From positions 2,666,001 to 2,730,000 of the forward strand of contig NZ_RKHQ01000001.1 in assembly GCF_003751805.1 (NCBI RefSeq): a DNA stretch of 64,000 bases, in the 5' to 3' direction. Each line of letters starts with the position of its first letter. Within the stretch, counting starts at the first letter, position 1. This stretch comes from Salana multivorans. Lineage in GTDB: Bacteria > Actinomycetota > Actinomycetes > Actinomycetales > Beutenbergiaceae. Below the pieces are notes generated by a model, which made no database searches, was not told where the DNA came from, and saw only the letters and a program-made list of their open reading frames with translations. Below are positions 43,596 to 52,620 of this stretch, one piece after another. A program made the translations under genes and the position numbers.

Positions 43596-44384
43596 TCAGC
43601 CCGTCGGGCGCCCGGCGCCCGGGTGCAGCTCGACGGGGTTGGCCAGCTCGCCGATCCCCGCGATCCGCACCCGGGCGAGCTGCCCGGCCTCGACGGGCGC
43701 GCCCGTCCCGGGCGAGCCGGTGAGGACGACGTCGCCCGGGCCGAGCGTGAGGTACCGGGTGAGGTGGACGATCTGCTCCCGGATGGTCCAGCCGAGCCGG
43801 GCGACCGAGGAGTCCGCCGCGACGTGCCCGTCGACCAGCGTCTGCATCCCGACGTCGCCGCCGTCGAGGACGTCACGCGCGCCCTCCTCACCCAGCCACC
43901 CCGTCTCGATCCAGGGACCGAGCGGGGTGAACCCCTCGCCGTTCTTCGCCTGGAGGAGCAGGCCGTCGCGCTCGGTCTGGTCCATCAGCGTGACGTCGTT
44001 GCCGACGGTGTACCCGAGGACGACCGACTCGACCTCCTCCGGCCGCACGTGTCGCGCCGACCGGGCGATGACGACGGCCAGCTCGCACTCGACGACGAGC
44101 GAGCCGAGCCCGGGCTCCCGCAGGATCGGCTCACCCGGGCCGACCACGGTCCGCGCCGACTTCTGAAACGCCTGCTGCGGCAGCTCGCGGCCCTCGGGCC
44201 CCGAGTTGTGCGCCGCCCCGAGCACGAGGACCGGCTCGCACGGGGCGAGCAGGTGAGCACCGTCGAGGGGGTGGCTGGCGCCCGTCGGCGTGTGGTCGGT
44301 CAGCGACACCACCTCGACCCAGGCGTCCTCGCGCTGGACGACGTGGCGCGGCCCGGCCGGCGTGCGCAGCCTCGCGATCCTCAC
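43596..44384 (-). CDS. Fumarylacetoacetate hydrolase-family protein
   Basis: The 262-residue protein has the FAH C-terminal fold: SLVVECELAVVI with the two metal-binding glutamates, GYTVGNDVTLMD with the metal-binding Asp, and ILTRYLTLGPGDVVLTGSPGTG-like (here VHLTRYLTL...VVLTGSPGTGAP) at the end. Family members hydrolyse, decarboxylate or isomerise 2-keto and 1,3-diketo acids with a divalent metal. Its GTG start overlaps the stop of idnD (GTGA), so it is made together with the idonate enzymes and probably acts on a keto sugar acid from the same route. The exact reaction is not visible. Confidence 0.85.
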   Translation of the reverse strand: MRIARLRTPAGPRHVVQREDAWVEVVSLTDHTPTGASHPLDGAHLLAPCEPVLVLGAAHNSGPEGRELPQQAFQKSARTVVGPGEPILREPGLGSLVVECELAVVIARSARHVRPEEVESVVLGYTVGNDVTLMDQTERDGLLLQAKNGEGFTPLGPWIETGWLGEEGARDVLDGGDVGMQTLVDGHVAADSSVARLGWTIREQIVHLTRYLTLGPGDVVLTGSPGTGAPVEAGQLARVRIAGIGELANPVELHPGAGRPTG

Positions 44385-45403
44385 GCCGGCCCCTCCTCGG
44401 CGCGCAGGTCGAGCAGCACCTTGCTCGAGACGGCCGGGTCAACCGCGCGGTCGAAGGCCGCGACCGCCTCCCGGGCGGGGAAGACGTCGGTGACGACGGA
44501 CGCGAGGCTCGGGTGCGCGGCGAGCAGCTCCACCGCCTGGTCGATCTCGTCGTCGAACCGGAACGAGCCGCGCAGGTCGATCTCGCGCGCGACGAGCGCG
44601 GCCAGCGTGTACGGCCTGGCCTGCGCCGGCAGCATCCCGACCGCGACGACGACCCCGCCGCGCCGGACGCTGCGCACGGCCGTGTCGAGCGCCGCGGGGA
44701 CGCCGGCGCACTCCAGGACGACGTCGTAGCCCTCCGGCGTCGGCTCGGCCGACGTGAGGTCGACGACGGAGTCGACGCCGAGCCGGAGCGCGAGGCCGAG
44801 CGGGTGGGCCAGCACGTCGGACACCGTGACCTCGGCGCCGAGCGCGACGGCCGCGCCGGCGGCGAGCAGGCCGACCGGACCGGCCCCGGAGACCAGGACG
44901 CGCCGACCCGCAACGCCGCCGGCCCGGCGGATCGCGTGCAGCCCGACGCCGAGCGGCTCGGCCAGCGCCGCGGTCCGCAGCCCCAGCCCGTCGGGGAGCA
45001 CGCGGACCTGGTCGGTCCGGACCGTGACGAGGGACTGGGCCGCGCCCTGCGTGTGCGGGAGCGTCGCGGCCGAGCCGAGGTACCGGGAGCCGGGCCAGAT
45101 GCTCGGCCGGTCGAGGATGGCCGGCTCGGGCGTGCCCGGCGTCGCGGGGTGCAGCGTCACGGGCGTGCCGGGGGCGAGGACGCCGTCACCGTCGCGCACG
45201 ACGGTTCCGGACATCTCGTGGCCGACGACCAGCGGCTCGACGACCTCGAACGCGCCGACGCGACCGTTGCGGTAGTAGTGGAGGTCGGACCCGCAGATCC
45301 CGACGTAGGCGACCGCGAGCTGCACCTCGCCCGGACCGGGCTCGACGGGCTCGCGCTCCTCCAGGCGCAGGTCCCCGGCACCGTGGACGACGACGGCGAG
45401 CAT
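44381..45403 (-). CDS. idnD: L-idonate 5-dehydrogenase (zinc-type MDR)
   Basis: The 340-residue medium-chain dehydrogenase has catalytic-zinc ligands in GICGSDLHYY and GHEMSGTV, and the NAD-binding loop VLVSGAGPVGLLAAGAAVALGA (about 160-181). GSDLHYYRNGRVGAFE is characteristic of idonate/sorbitol-type enzymes. The four-cysteine structural zinc loop is missing. It would oxidise L-idonate to 5-keto-D-gluconate. It is co-translated with the SDR gene upstream (TGATG overlap), whose product reduces the 5-ketogluconate, so together they make gluconate. Confidence 0.82.
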   Translation of the reverse strand: MLAVVVHGAGDLRLEEREPVEPGPGEVQLAVAYVGICGSDLHYYRNGRVGAFEVVEPLVVGHEMSGTVVRDGDGVLAPGTPVTLHPATPGTPEPAILDRPSIWPGSRYLGSAATLPHTQGAAQSLVTVRTDQVRVLPDGLGLRTAALAEPLGVGLHAIRRAGGVAGRRVLVSGAGPVGLLAAGAAVALGAEVTVSDVLAHPLGLALRLGVDSVVDLTSAEPTPEGYDVVLECAGVPAALDTAVRSVRRGGVVVAVGMLPAQARPYTLAALVAREIDLRGSFRFDDEIDQAVELLAAHPSLASVVTDVFPAREAVAAFDRAVDPAVSSKVLLDLRAEEGPA

Positions 45404-46194
45404 CACACCACCGCCGTCATTCCGCCGTCGACGAAGATCGTCTGGCCGTTGACGAAGTCGGCGGCCGGGGAGACCAGGTACAGCAGCGTGCCGACCAGGT
45501 CCTCGACCTGCCCCCACCGCGCGGCCGGCGTGCGGCCGGTCACCCAGGCGGAGAAGGCCTCGTCCTTGACGAGCGCGCGGGTGAGGTCCGTCTCGATGTA
45601 TCCCGGCGCGAGCGCGTTGACCTGGATGCCGTGCGCGGCGAGGTCGGCGCACAGCCCGCGGGTGAGCATGACGATGCCGCCCTTGCTGGCGGAGTAGGGG
45701 GTGATGCTGGGGCGCGCGAGCTGGCTCTGCACCGACGCCGTGTTGACGATCTTCCCGCTGCCGCGCGCGATCATGCCGACCGCGACCCGCTGCGCGACGA
45801 GGAAGGGCGCCTTGAGGTTGACGGCGAGGATGGCGTCGAGGTCGGACTCGGGGAACTCCACCAGCGGGTGGCGACGCTGGATGCCCGCGTTGTTCACGAG
45901 GATGTCGATCGAGCCGAGGGCGGCCTCGACGTCGGCCACCCCGGCTCGGACGGCGGCGGCGTCGGTGACGTCGAAGGTGACGGCGTGCACCTGCGCGCCG
46001 GTCTCGTCGGCGAGGGCGGCGGCGGCCGCCTCGGTCTCGGCCGCGTCGATGCCGTGGACGGCGACGCGGGCGCCGGAGCTGGCGAGGCCGCGGGCGAACG
46101 TGAGGCCGATCCCGCGGCTGGAGCCGGTGACGAGGGCGGTCCGGCCCGTGATGTCGAAGGGGCTGGGGGCAGCGCTGGACAGGGTGGTGGTCAT
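45403..46194 (-). CDS. idnO: SDR oxidoreductase, gluconate 5-dehydrogenase type
   Basis: The 263-residue short-chain dehydrogenase has the cofactor loop TGSSRGIGLTFARGLA (about 24-39), NNAG, the catalytic Ser in NTASVQSQ, and YSASK (Tyr and Lys). APGYIETDLTRALVKDEAFSAWVTGRTPAARWG is close to the gluconate 5-dehydrogenase pattern. It interconverts 5-keto-D-gluconate and D-gluconate. First gene of the idnO-idnD-FAH operon, it has a 264-base upstream region with a strong palindrome, divergent in sense from no gene but following the IclR gene on the same strand. Confidence 0.85.
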   Translation of the reverse strand: MTTTLSSAAPSPFDITGRTALVTGSSRGIGLTFARGLASSGARVAVHGIDAAETEAAAAALADETGAQVHAVTFDVTDAAAVRAGVADVEAALGSIDILVNNAGIQRRHPLVEFPESDLDAILAVNLKAPFLVAQRVAVGMIARGSGKIVNTASVQSQLARPSITPYSASKGGIVMLTRGLCADLAAHGIQVNALAPGYIETDLTRALVKDEAFSAWVTGRTPAARWGQVEDLVGTLLYLVSPAADFVNGQTIFVDGGMTAVV

Positions 46195-46421
46195 GGGGAA
46201 CCTCTGCGGTAGGCGGGGGAGAGGGGCCGCGCCCGTCGCGGGGCTCGACCCGGGGACCGCATCGGGGCCGTGCCCGGTGCCGAGCGTCAGCCGAGGGGAG
46301 TGCCGTGGGGCGTAGGTCCGTGGCAGCTCGACCCCGGACTGCGGCGGCGCAGGGGCCCGGTCGATCGATGAGGGGTGCGTCGATGACGCATCCCGCTCAC
46401 CGTAGCAGTCTGCTGAATGAA

Positions 46422-46443
46422 GTTCAACGCACTGAACAGTGCG
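46422..46443 (-). promoter_or_regulatory. Candidate IclR operator upstream of idnO
   Basis: Two overlapping palindromes lie 230-250 bases upstream of idnO and just downstream of the IclR gene: GTTCA-N6-TGAAC (46422-46437) and CGCACTG-AA-CAGTGCG (46428-46443, 7-bp arms). The CTGAAC element recurs at 48599-48604 and 48747-48752 in the other regulatory region of this locus. Confidence 0.55.
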
Positions 46444-46458
46444 CGTCCCCGGTGACGC

Positions 46459-47307
46459 CTAGTGGTGTGTGTCCGTCCCCAGCGCCATCGGGTTGGTGAG
46501 CTGCGAGACGGCGTGCCGCAGCGTCTCGACGACGGAGTCGAGCTCCTCGCGCGAGAGCGTCGGCGGGTCGGTCGGCACGATCCGGGAGATGTTGATGCCG
46601 AACGCGTGGTCGCCGCTCTGCCGGGGCGGGATGGCCATGGCGATCCCGACGACGTTGGGGAAGACCTCGCCCTCGTCGACCGCGTAGCCGCGTTCGCGGG
46701 TGAGGGCCAGCTTGGCGTGCAGCTGCTCGAGCGACCGGGTCGAGCGCGCGGTGAGCGCCGGGAAGGTCGTCTCGTCGTAGAGCTCGGTCACCTGCGCGGG
46801 GTCGAGGGTGGCCAGGAGCGCGGTCCCGATGGCCGTGAGCGCGGCGGGGTAGCGGTCGCCGACACCGGCGCCCGAGGTCAGCCGCAGCGGCGTGCGCCCC
46901 TCGTGCCGGGCGAGGTAGATGACCTCGCGGTCGTGCAGCACGGCGAGCTGGACGAGCTGACGCTGGAGAAGCGGTGACTCGGCGCAGATCCGGTAGAACT
47001 CCTTGATCTGGTCGAACTGCGTGAGATAGGCCCCGCCCAGCTCGACGGTGCGCCGGCCGAGGACGTAGCCGTTCGCGACCCGGGAGATCATCCTGCTCTC
47101 CTCGAGCACCGTGCAGACGTTCGACGTCGAGGACTTCGCCGCGCCGAGCGAGCGGGCGATCTCCGCCAGGCTCACCGGCTCGCCGGGGGACTGCGCCAGC
47201 AGGTCGAGAACGCGCATGGCGCGCGACACCGCGGGGGCAAGGCTGCGCTCGGCGGCGTCGGGGGCGGCGCCGTTCGACTCGTTCTCCGACTCGTTCTCGC
47301 GTCTCAC
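46459..47307 (-). CDS. IclR-family regulator
   Basis: The 282-residue protein has an N-terminal IclR winged helix: VSRAMRVLDLLAQSPGEPVSLAEIARSLGAAKSSTSNVCTVLEES in outline, with ARSLGAAKSSTSNVCTVL at about 51-68. The C-terminal effector domain has ALTAIGTALLATLDP and GYAVDEGEVFPNVVGIAMAIPP. IclR proteins bind small organic acids and often control sugar-acid catabolism. It lies between the idnO operon and a 2-hydroxyacid dehydrogenase gene. TAGGCT 7 bases before the GTG suggests a leaderless message. The first dozen codons include a short duplication of the GAGAACGAGTC type, giving an ENESENES stretch. Confidence 0.92.
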   Translation of the reverse strand: MRRENESENESNGAAPDAAERSLAPAVSRAMRVLDLLAQSPGEPVSLAEIARSLGAAKSSTSNVCTVLEESRMISRVANGYVLGRRTVELGGAYLTQFDQIKEFYRICAESPLLQRQLVQLAVLHDREVIYLARHEGRTPLRLTSGAGVGDRYPAALTAIGTALLATLDPAQVTELYDETTFPALTARSTRSLEQLHAKLALTRERGYAVDEGEVFPNVVGIAMAIPPRQSGDHAFGINISRIVPTDPPTLSREELDSVVETLRHAVSQLTNPMALGTDTHH

Positions 47308-47314
47308 AAGCGCG

Positions 47315-47320
47315 AGCCTA
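47315..47320 (-). promoter_or_regulatory. -10 box, leaderless start of the IclR gene
   Basis: TAGGCT on the minus strand, 7 bases before the GTG at 47307 and just past the stop of the 2-hydroxyacid dehydrogenase gene. Confidence 0.45.
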
Positions 47321-47328
47321 GTTGGGTC

Positions 47329-48381
47329 TCAGTAGAACTCGACCGTGTCGACCACGTTTCTCATCGGCTCGCCGTCGATGAAGCGCCGCGCGTTGTCGAG
47401 GAACAGCTCGGCGACGAGTCTCTCCTCGTGGTCGGAGTTGCCGGCCGTGTGCGGGGCGATGACGACGTTCGGGAGCGTCCACAGGGGGGAGTCCTGCGGC
47501 AGGGGCTCGACCGCGAAGACGTCGAGCGCGGCGAAGCCGACCCGTCCGTCGCGCAGTGCGTCGACCAGCGCGTCCTCGTCGATGACGGTCCCGCGACCGA
47601 CGGACGCGAGCGTGACCCCGGGGCGAACGGCCGCGAGGAGGTCGGCCGAGAGCAGCCGCTCGGTCGCCGCCGTGCCCGGGAGGGTGTTGACGATGGCGTC
47701 GACCTCGCCGATCACCTCCGGCAGCTCGTCGGGTCCGAGCACCCGGGCGATCCCGTCGACCGCGGTCGCCTCGCGCGCCACGCCGTACACGCGGGCGCCG
47801 AGCGCGACCAGCTTGTCGGCCACGGCCGAGCCGATGCCGCCGAGGCCGAGGACGAGGACGGTCGCGTCGGAGATCTGCTCCATCGGCCAGCGCCCGGCCC
47901 ACTCGCGCCGGGCCTTGAGCTCCTGCAGGCGCGGCAGGTGCTTGGCGCCGGCGAGCAGGCCGAAGACGGCGAACTCGGCCAGCGGTCCAGCGTGCACGCC
48001 GGCCGACGTCGTGAACGCGACCCGGCGCAGCTCCTCGGCCGTGAGGCCCGCGGCCTTGACCTGTGCACCACCGCCGGCCGCCATCACCTGGACCCAGCGC
48101 AGGCGCGGGTTGGCCCGGACCGCGCGCCGCAGCGCGGCCGGCCGCACGTCCGGGATGCCGTAGAGGACGTCGGCCGAGTCGAGGAGCGCGTCGAACGCCG
48201 CCTGCTGCGCCGGCGTTCGCGACCAGGCCGGGTCGCCCTCGTAGTCGGCCGCCCATCGCTTCGGGGGCAGCAGCGACTGGTCGACGACGAGCTCGAGACG
48301 GGGCTCGCGCTCGCGGACGAGAGCGCACAGGTCGTCGGGCAGCGGCGTCGCGACGACGACGCGGAGAGGTGCTTCGGTCAT
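47329..48381 (-). CDS. D-2-hydroxyacid dehydrogenase family protein
   Basis: The 350-residue protein has the NAD loop VLVLGLGGIGSAVADKL (about 175-191). The catalytic set is Arg in ASVGRGTVID, a Glu in the following stretch and His in VIAPHTAG near the C-terminus. It belongs to the group that reduces glyoxylate, hydroxypyruvate or 2-keto sugar acids. It is the first gene on the minus strand of the divergent region facing the Opp-type transporter operon, so it is likely controlled with it. ATG 48381 is the only start that keeps a normal N-terminus. The substrate is not known. Confidence 0.88.
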   Translation of the reverse strand: MTEAPLRVVVATPLPDDLCALVREREPRLELVVDQSLLPPKRWAADYEGDPAWSRTPAQQAAFDALLDSADVLYGIPDVRPAALRRAVRANPRLRWVQVMAAGGGAQVKAAGLTAEELRRVAFTTSAGVHAGPLAEFAVFGLLAGAKHLPRLQELKARREWAGRWPMEQISDATVLVLGLGGIGSAVADKLVALGARVYGVAREATAVDGIARVLGPDELPEVIGEVDAIVNTLPGTAATERLLSADLLAAVRPGVTLASVGRGTVIDEDALVDALRDGRVGFAALDVFAVEPLPQDSPLWTLPNVVIAPHTAGNSDHEERLVAELFLDNARRFIDGEPMRNVVDTVEFY

Positions 48382-48601
48382 GAGCGTCCTTCGAGATCGT
48401 GGGAGAGGGGGCCGGGGACGTGGCGCCCGGGTCGCCCGGCTCTGCTGCGAGCCGGCCGGCCCGACCGCGGAGCGAGCTGGCGGTGCGACGCCGACCCGGG
48501 GGATGGCTCGAGTCGTCGTCGCCCATGAGCTCGCGCACGTCGCGTCGACCACCGCCAGCGGGATGAGGCTATCACGATGTGGAACGCAAGACAGTGGACT
48601 G

Positions 48602-48637
48602 AACGGACCGGTAAAAAAGTGGCGACCCCGGTCCGTT
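48602..48637. promoter_or_regulatory. Inverted repeat in the divergent 48382-48853 region
   Basis: AACGGACCGG (48602-48611) and CCGGTCCGTT (48628-48637) are perfect arms 16 bases apart, overlapping an A-run (AAAAAA). The 472-base region has no gene. It holds this repeat, the promoter at 48736 and two copies of GACAGT-N3-CTGAAC (48590-48604 and 48738-48752). The rest shows nothing I can name. Confidence 0.5.
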
Positions 48638-48735
48638 GTGCCCCTGGAGTGCGAGAATAGGCCGGTACGCGAGGGTGGGGCGGGTGGCTCGTCCGGGCAT
48701 GGGGCCCCCGCGGCGCGCCCGGGAAGGCGGCCCGG

Positions 48736-48770
48736 TTGACAGTATGCTGAACGCGAGTCAAGATACTGTC
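48736..48770 (+). promoter_or_regulatory. Promoter of the Opp/HD operon with inverted repeat
   Basis: TTGACA (48736-48741) and CAAGAT (48759-48764) are 17 bases apart, a good vegetative promoter. GACAGTAT (48738-48745) and ATACTGTC (48763-48770) are perfect 8-bp arms that cover the -35 and -10 boxes, so a bound regulator would block the polymerase. The -35 also overlaps a GACAGT-N3-CTGAAC motif seen at 48590. Confidence 0.65.
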
Positions 48771-48853
48771 CACCGGGTGCGAAGCCAGCGTAGGTCGCCC
48801 CGACAGCTGCACCCAACGAAGCGATGCACCTTGAGACCCGTGTGGAGAGGGAC

Positions 48854-50551
48854 ATGTCCTTGACATCTGTGAAGCGGCGCACCTTGCGTGGCGCCGGAGC
48901 GGCGGCGGCGATCGCCGCAGCTCTCGTTCTGAGCTCCTGCGGGGGTGACACCGGACAGGGGAGCACCCCCCAGGGCAGCACGACCGGCGGTGACGACGCG
49001 CCGGCCGCCGGCGCCTCGTTCGTCTGGGTCGTCCCCGGCCTGCCGTCGACCACCGACCCCGTCGAGGGCGGCCCGCTGCCCCGCGTCATCGGGCCCGAGC
49101 GGGGCAGCCTGCTCGTCCAGTACGACCTCGCGGACGTCGCGGGGATGGGCTGCGACGCGCTCGCCCCGATCGACGCGCTGCGCGGCGACCTCGCCGAGAG
49201 CTGGGAGATCAGCGAGGACGGCACGACCATCACGTTCAAGCTCCGCGAGGGCGTCACGAGCTCCTTCGGCAACCAGCTCACGGCCGAGGACGTGAAGTGG
49301 AGCCTGGAGCGCAGCGTTGCTCTCAGCTCGACCAGCCAGCGCTTCCTCGCGCTCACCACCATGTGGCGGGAGCAGGACCCGATCACGATCGTCGACGACC
49401 ACACGGTCGAGATCCACGTCGACACCCCCGGGTCGCTCGACGTCGCGAACCTCACGATGTTCTCCTGGATGATCTTCGACTCGACCGAGGCGAAGAAGCA
49501 CGCGACGCCCGACGACGAGTGGGCGGCCGAGTGGCTCCAGAAGAACAGCGCCGACTTCGGTCCGTGGGCGTTCACCGAGGCCGACTGGCAGTCGACGCAG
49601 CAGCTCTCGATGACGCGCAACCCCAACTACTGGGCGGCCGACGAGTACGGGAACGTCGACCGGCTCGTCATCAAGGCCGTGCCCGAGGGCTCCAGCCGGG
49701 CGCAGCTCGTCACGACCGGGGAGGCGCAGCTCGCGACCGACCTCTCGGCGCAGGACGTCACGCACATCCAGGACGCGGCGTCGGCCCAGGTGCTCAACTG
49801 CCTCTCCGCCAACCGGGACACGCTCGTGCTCAACCAGGGCTACGAGCCGCTCGCCGACGAGCGGGTGCGACAGGCGCTGTCCCTCGCGCTCGACCGCGGA
49901 CAGCTCAACCAGGGTGCCTACCTCGGCCTTGCGAACGAGCCGACGGACGGTCTCTCCCAGGCGTACGACTTCCCCCGCCCGACCGACGAGGCCGATCGCA
50001 TCCGCTACGACGTCGATGCGGCGAAGGCGCTCCTGGTCGAGGCCGGGTACCCCGACGGGTTCCAGCTCGAGGTGACCTACAGCCAGTCGCGGCCGGGCCC
50101 GCAGGCGACGCAGCTCGCCCTCAACATCCAGAGCCAGCTCGGCGAGCTCGGGATCGCGGTCACGCTCAAGGAGGTGCCGAGCTCGACCCAGTTCAACTCG
50201 GCCTTCCTCGACGGGCAGTACCAGGCCGTCGTGTACCAGGAGCCGCCGGCGATCGCCGACCCGCAGTACTCCGCCACCCTGTACAACGCCTCGACGTCGC
50301 CGCAGAACACGTTCGGGTTCGACGACCCCGAGTACGACGACCTGTCGCTCCGGCTGCTCGAGACCAACCCCGGTCCCGAGCGCGACGAGCTGGCCACGCA
50401 GATCGCGGCGCTCACCGTGCGGACGACCCCCGTCGTCTACCTCGTCGACACCAACACGCAGTTCGTGCTCTCCACGACCGTCGACACCGCGACGATCCGT
50501 CAGCAGCCGGGCAACCGGCTGGAGCTCTGGCGGGCCGAGGTCGACGGTTAG
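48854..50551 (+). CDS. Opp/Dpp-type ABC transporter substrate-binding lipoprotein
   Basis: The 565-residue precursor has a basic N-terminus, a hydrophobic segment and the lipobox LSSC (cysteine at about 31), so it is membrane-anchored by lipid. The mature protein is a family 5 solute-binding protein: SWEISEDGTTITFKLREGVTSSFG and LTAEDVKWSLERSV, and in the second lobe ERVRQALSLALDRGQL and LLVEAGYPDGFQLEV. ATG 48854 is preceded by GGAGAGGGAC. Family 5 proteins mostly bind peptides, but some bind nickel, glycosides or sugar oligomers. The genes around it point to a sugar acid or a conjugate of one. Confidence 0.93.
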   Translation: MSLTSVKRRTLRGAGAAAAIAAALVLSSCGGDTGQGSTPQGSTTGGDDAPAAGASFVWVVPGLPSTTDPVEGGPLPRVIGPERGSLLVQYDLADVAGMGCDALAPIDALRGDLAESWEISEDGTTITFKLREGVTSSFGNQLTAEDVKWSLERSVALSSTSQRFLALTTMWREQDPITIVDDHTVEIHVDTPGSLDVANLTMFSWMIFDSTEAKKHATPDDEWAAEWLQKNSADFGPWAFTEADWQSTQQLSMTRNPNYWAADEYGNVDRLVIKAVPEGSSRAQLVTTGEAQLATDLSAQDVTHIQDAASAQVLNCLSANRDTLVLNQGYEPLADERVRQALSLALDRGQLNQGAYLGLANEPTDGLSQAYDFPRPTDEADRIRYDVDAAKALLVEAGYPDGFQLEVTYSQSRPGPQATQLALNIQSQLGELGIAVTLKEVPSSTQFNSAFLDGQYQAVVYQEPPAIADPQYSATLYNASTSPQNTFGFDDPEYDDLSLRLLETNPGPERDELATQIAALTVRTTPVVYLVDTNTQFVLSTTVDTATIRQQPGNRLELWRAEVDG

Positions 50552-50574
50552 CCCGGGAGGGACGACCCATCACC

Positions 50575-51669
50575 ATGACCGACACTCAGACGACTCCGGT
50601 CGCTGAGCCGACGGCGCCCCGTGCCGGCCGCGACAGCGGCCGGCACGGGAGAGCCGTGCTCAGGATCATCATCGTCCGGCTCCTGCTCCTCCCGCCGTCG
50701 CTGCTCGCGGTGGCGACGATCTCCTTCCTCCTGCTCGCGATGATGCCGGGCGACCCCGCGGTGTCGGTGGCCGGCGGGTTCGCCACCCCGGAGGCGCTCG
50801 AGGCGATCCGGGAGAGCCTCGGCCTCAACGACCCGCTCCCCGTCCGGTACTGGAACTACCTCGTCGCTCTCGTGCACGGGGACATGGGCACGAGCTTCGT
50901 CTCGGGCGCGCCGGTGTCGCAGGAGCTGGTCCGCTACCTGCCGAACACCGTCATGCTCGTGACGTGCGGAATCGGCCTCGCCGCGGTCCTCGGCATCCCG
51001 CTCGGCATCCTCGCGGCCTACTACCGGGGCCGCCCGATCGACCGCGCCGCGCGCACCTGGATCACGCTCGCCCAGTCCGTCCCGCTCTTCATCATCGGGC
51101 TGCTGCTCATCTACGTCTTCTACTACCTGCTGCACTGGGCGCCCTCCCCGGTCGGGATCCTCGGGTTCACCGACGTCGACCCGCCCCGCGTCACCGGGTT
51201 CGTCCCGATCGACGCGGCCCTCGTCGGAGCCTGGAGCTCGTTCAGGTCCTCGCTCGCCCACCTGGTGCTGCCGACGCTCACGCTCGCGCTGGTCAACCTC
51301 GCCTTCTTCGGCAAGATCACCCGCGGGCTCATGGCGCGCGAGCTGTCCTCGACCCGCACGGAGTTCGCGCGGGTCCAGGGGCTGCGGGAGCTGACCGTCG
51401 TCAACTACGCCTTCAAGGCGGTCCGGATCCCGATCGTCACGTACGGGATGCTCATCTTCGCGCAGATCCTCGGCAGCTCGACCGTCGTCGAGCTCATCTT
51501 CGCCTGGCCCGGCGTCAGCCGCTGGGGCCTGGAGGGCGTGCTCGCGCTCGACATTCCCGTGGTGCAGGCGTTCGTGCTGTTCGCCGGCGTCACCACCGTC
51601 GTCATCTACCTGCTGCTCGACGTGATCGTCGCGCTGATCGACCCGAGGGTGAGGCTCAGTGACCACTAG
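50575..51669 (+). CDS. ABC transporter permease, DppB/OppB type
   Basis: The 364-residue protein has six membrane segments, an N-terminal cytoplasmic stretch and the OppB features MMPGDPA after the first segment, LGIPLGILAAYYRGRPIDR, and the EAA-like loop ending TRTEFARVQGLRE. It is the first inner-membrane half of the transporter. The ATG follows GGGAGGGACG at a spacing of about 10. It overlaps the second permease by 11 bases. Confidence 0.94.
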   Translation: MTDTQTTPVAEPTAPRAGRDSGRHGRAVLRIIIVRLLLLPPSLLAVATISFLLLAMMPGDPAVSVAGGFATPEALEAIRESLGLNDPLPVRYWNYLVALVHGDMGTSFVSGAPVSQELVRYLPNTVMLVTCGIGLAAVLGIPLGILAAYYRGRPIDRAARTWITLAQSVPLFIIGLLLIYVFYYLLHWAPSPVGILGFTDVDPPRVTGFVPIDAALVGAWSSFRSSLAHLVLPTLTLALVNLAFFGKITRGLMARELSSTRTEFARVQGLRELTVVNYAFKAVRIPIVTYGMLIFAQILGSSTVVELIFAWPGVSRWGLEGVLALDIPVVQAFVLFAGVTTVVIYLLLDVIVALIDPRVRLSDH

Positions 51670-52540
51670 GTCGGAAACCCACGACGACGTCGCGGCGGTC
51701 CCCGTCCCGGCGTCCCCCGCACGCTCGCGCTGGCGGTCGTTCCGCCTCACGATGAAGGGCCGCTGGCCGCTCGTGATCTCGCTCGCGTGGCTCGTCGGGA
51801 TCGTCCTCGCGGGCCTGCTCGTCTCCTTCCCGCACGACCCGCTCTGGCCCAACCCGGCGGCGATCTCGCGCCCGCCGAGCTCGGAGTACTGGTTCGGCAC
51901 CGACCCGAACGGGTTCGACGTGTTCTCCCGCGTGTTCGTCGCCGCCCCGCGCGACATCGCGCTCTCGCTGGGCGGCGCCAGCGTCGCGCTCGTCATCGGG
52001 ACGGTGCTCGGCCTGCTCGCCGGCGGTCGCGGCTGGGGCGCCACCCTCATCGTGCGCGCCCTCGACGTCTTCCAGTCCTTCCCGCTGCTCATCCTGGCGA
52101 TCGCGGTCATCGCGCTGCTGGGCAACCGGCCGTGGACCGTCATCGCGGCCATCGCGATCATCGACACCCCGCGGTTCGTCCGGCTCATCCGCAGCGAGGT
52201 GCTCGTGCTGCGCGAGAGCCGGTTCATCGAGGCGGCCACCGCGCTCGGCAACCCGCCGTCGCGCGTGCTGTTCCGGCACGTGCTGCCGAACGTCCGCGAG
52301 GTGATCCTCGCCCAGTTCTCCCTGTCGGCGGCCAACGCGATGATGATCATCACGACGATGGCCTTCCTCGGGGTCGGGGTGAACCCGCCGCACCCGAGCT
52401 GGGGGCAGATGGCGCAGGAGGGCGCCAAGGTCATCCAGATCGGCCAGTGGTGGGCGGCGGCCTTCCCCTGCATCGCGATCGCGCTCTGCGTCTGGGCGCT
52501 CAACTCGATCTCGGAGTCGCTGGAGTTCAAGGGCCGATGA
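51659..52540 (+). CDS. ABC transporter permease, DppC/OppC type
   Basis: The 293-residue protein has six membrane segments and OppC-type motifs: EYWFGTDPNGFDVFSRVF before the second segment, RFIEAATALGNPPSRVLFRHVLPN as the EAA loop and MAFLGVGVNPPHPSWGQM near the end. It pairs with the DppB-type permease. The GTG start overlaps the previous gene by 11 bases. Confidence 0.94.
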   Translation: MTTRSETHDDVAAVPVPASPARSRWRSFRLTMKGRWPLVISLAWLVGIVLAGLLVSFPHDPLWPNPAAISRPPSSEYWFGTDPNGFDVFSRVFVAAPRDIALSLGGASVALVIGTVLGLLAGGRGWGATLIVRALDVFQSFPLLILAIAVIALLGNRPWTVIAAIAIIDTPRFVRLIRSEVLVLRESRFIEAATALGNPPSRVLFRHVLPNVREVILAQFSLSAANAMMIITTMAFLGVGVNPPHPSWGQMAQEGAKVIQIGQWWAAAFPCIAIALCVWALNSISESLEFKGR

Positions 52541-52620
52541 CGCCCGGCTCCGAGCACGCGGGCACGCACCGGCGCGGGAGGTCCCGCGTCGAGACACCAG
52601 CAGGGGAGAGATGAAGGGAA

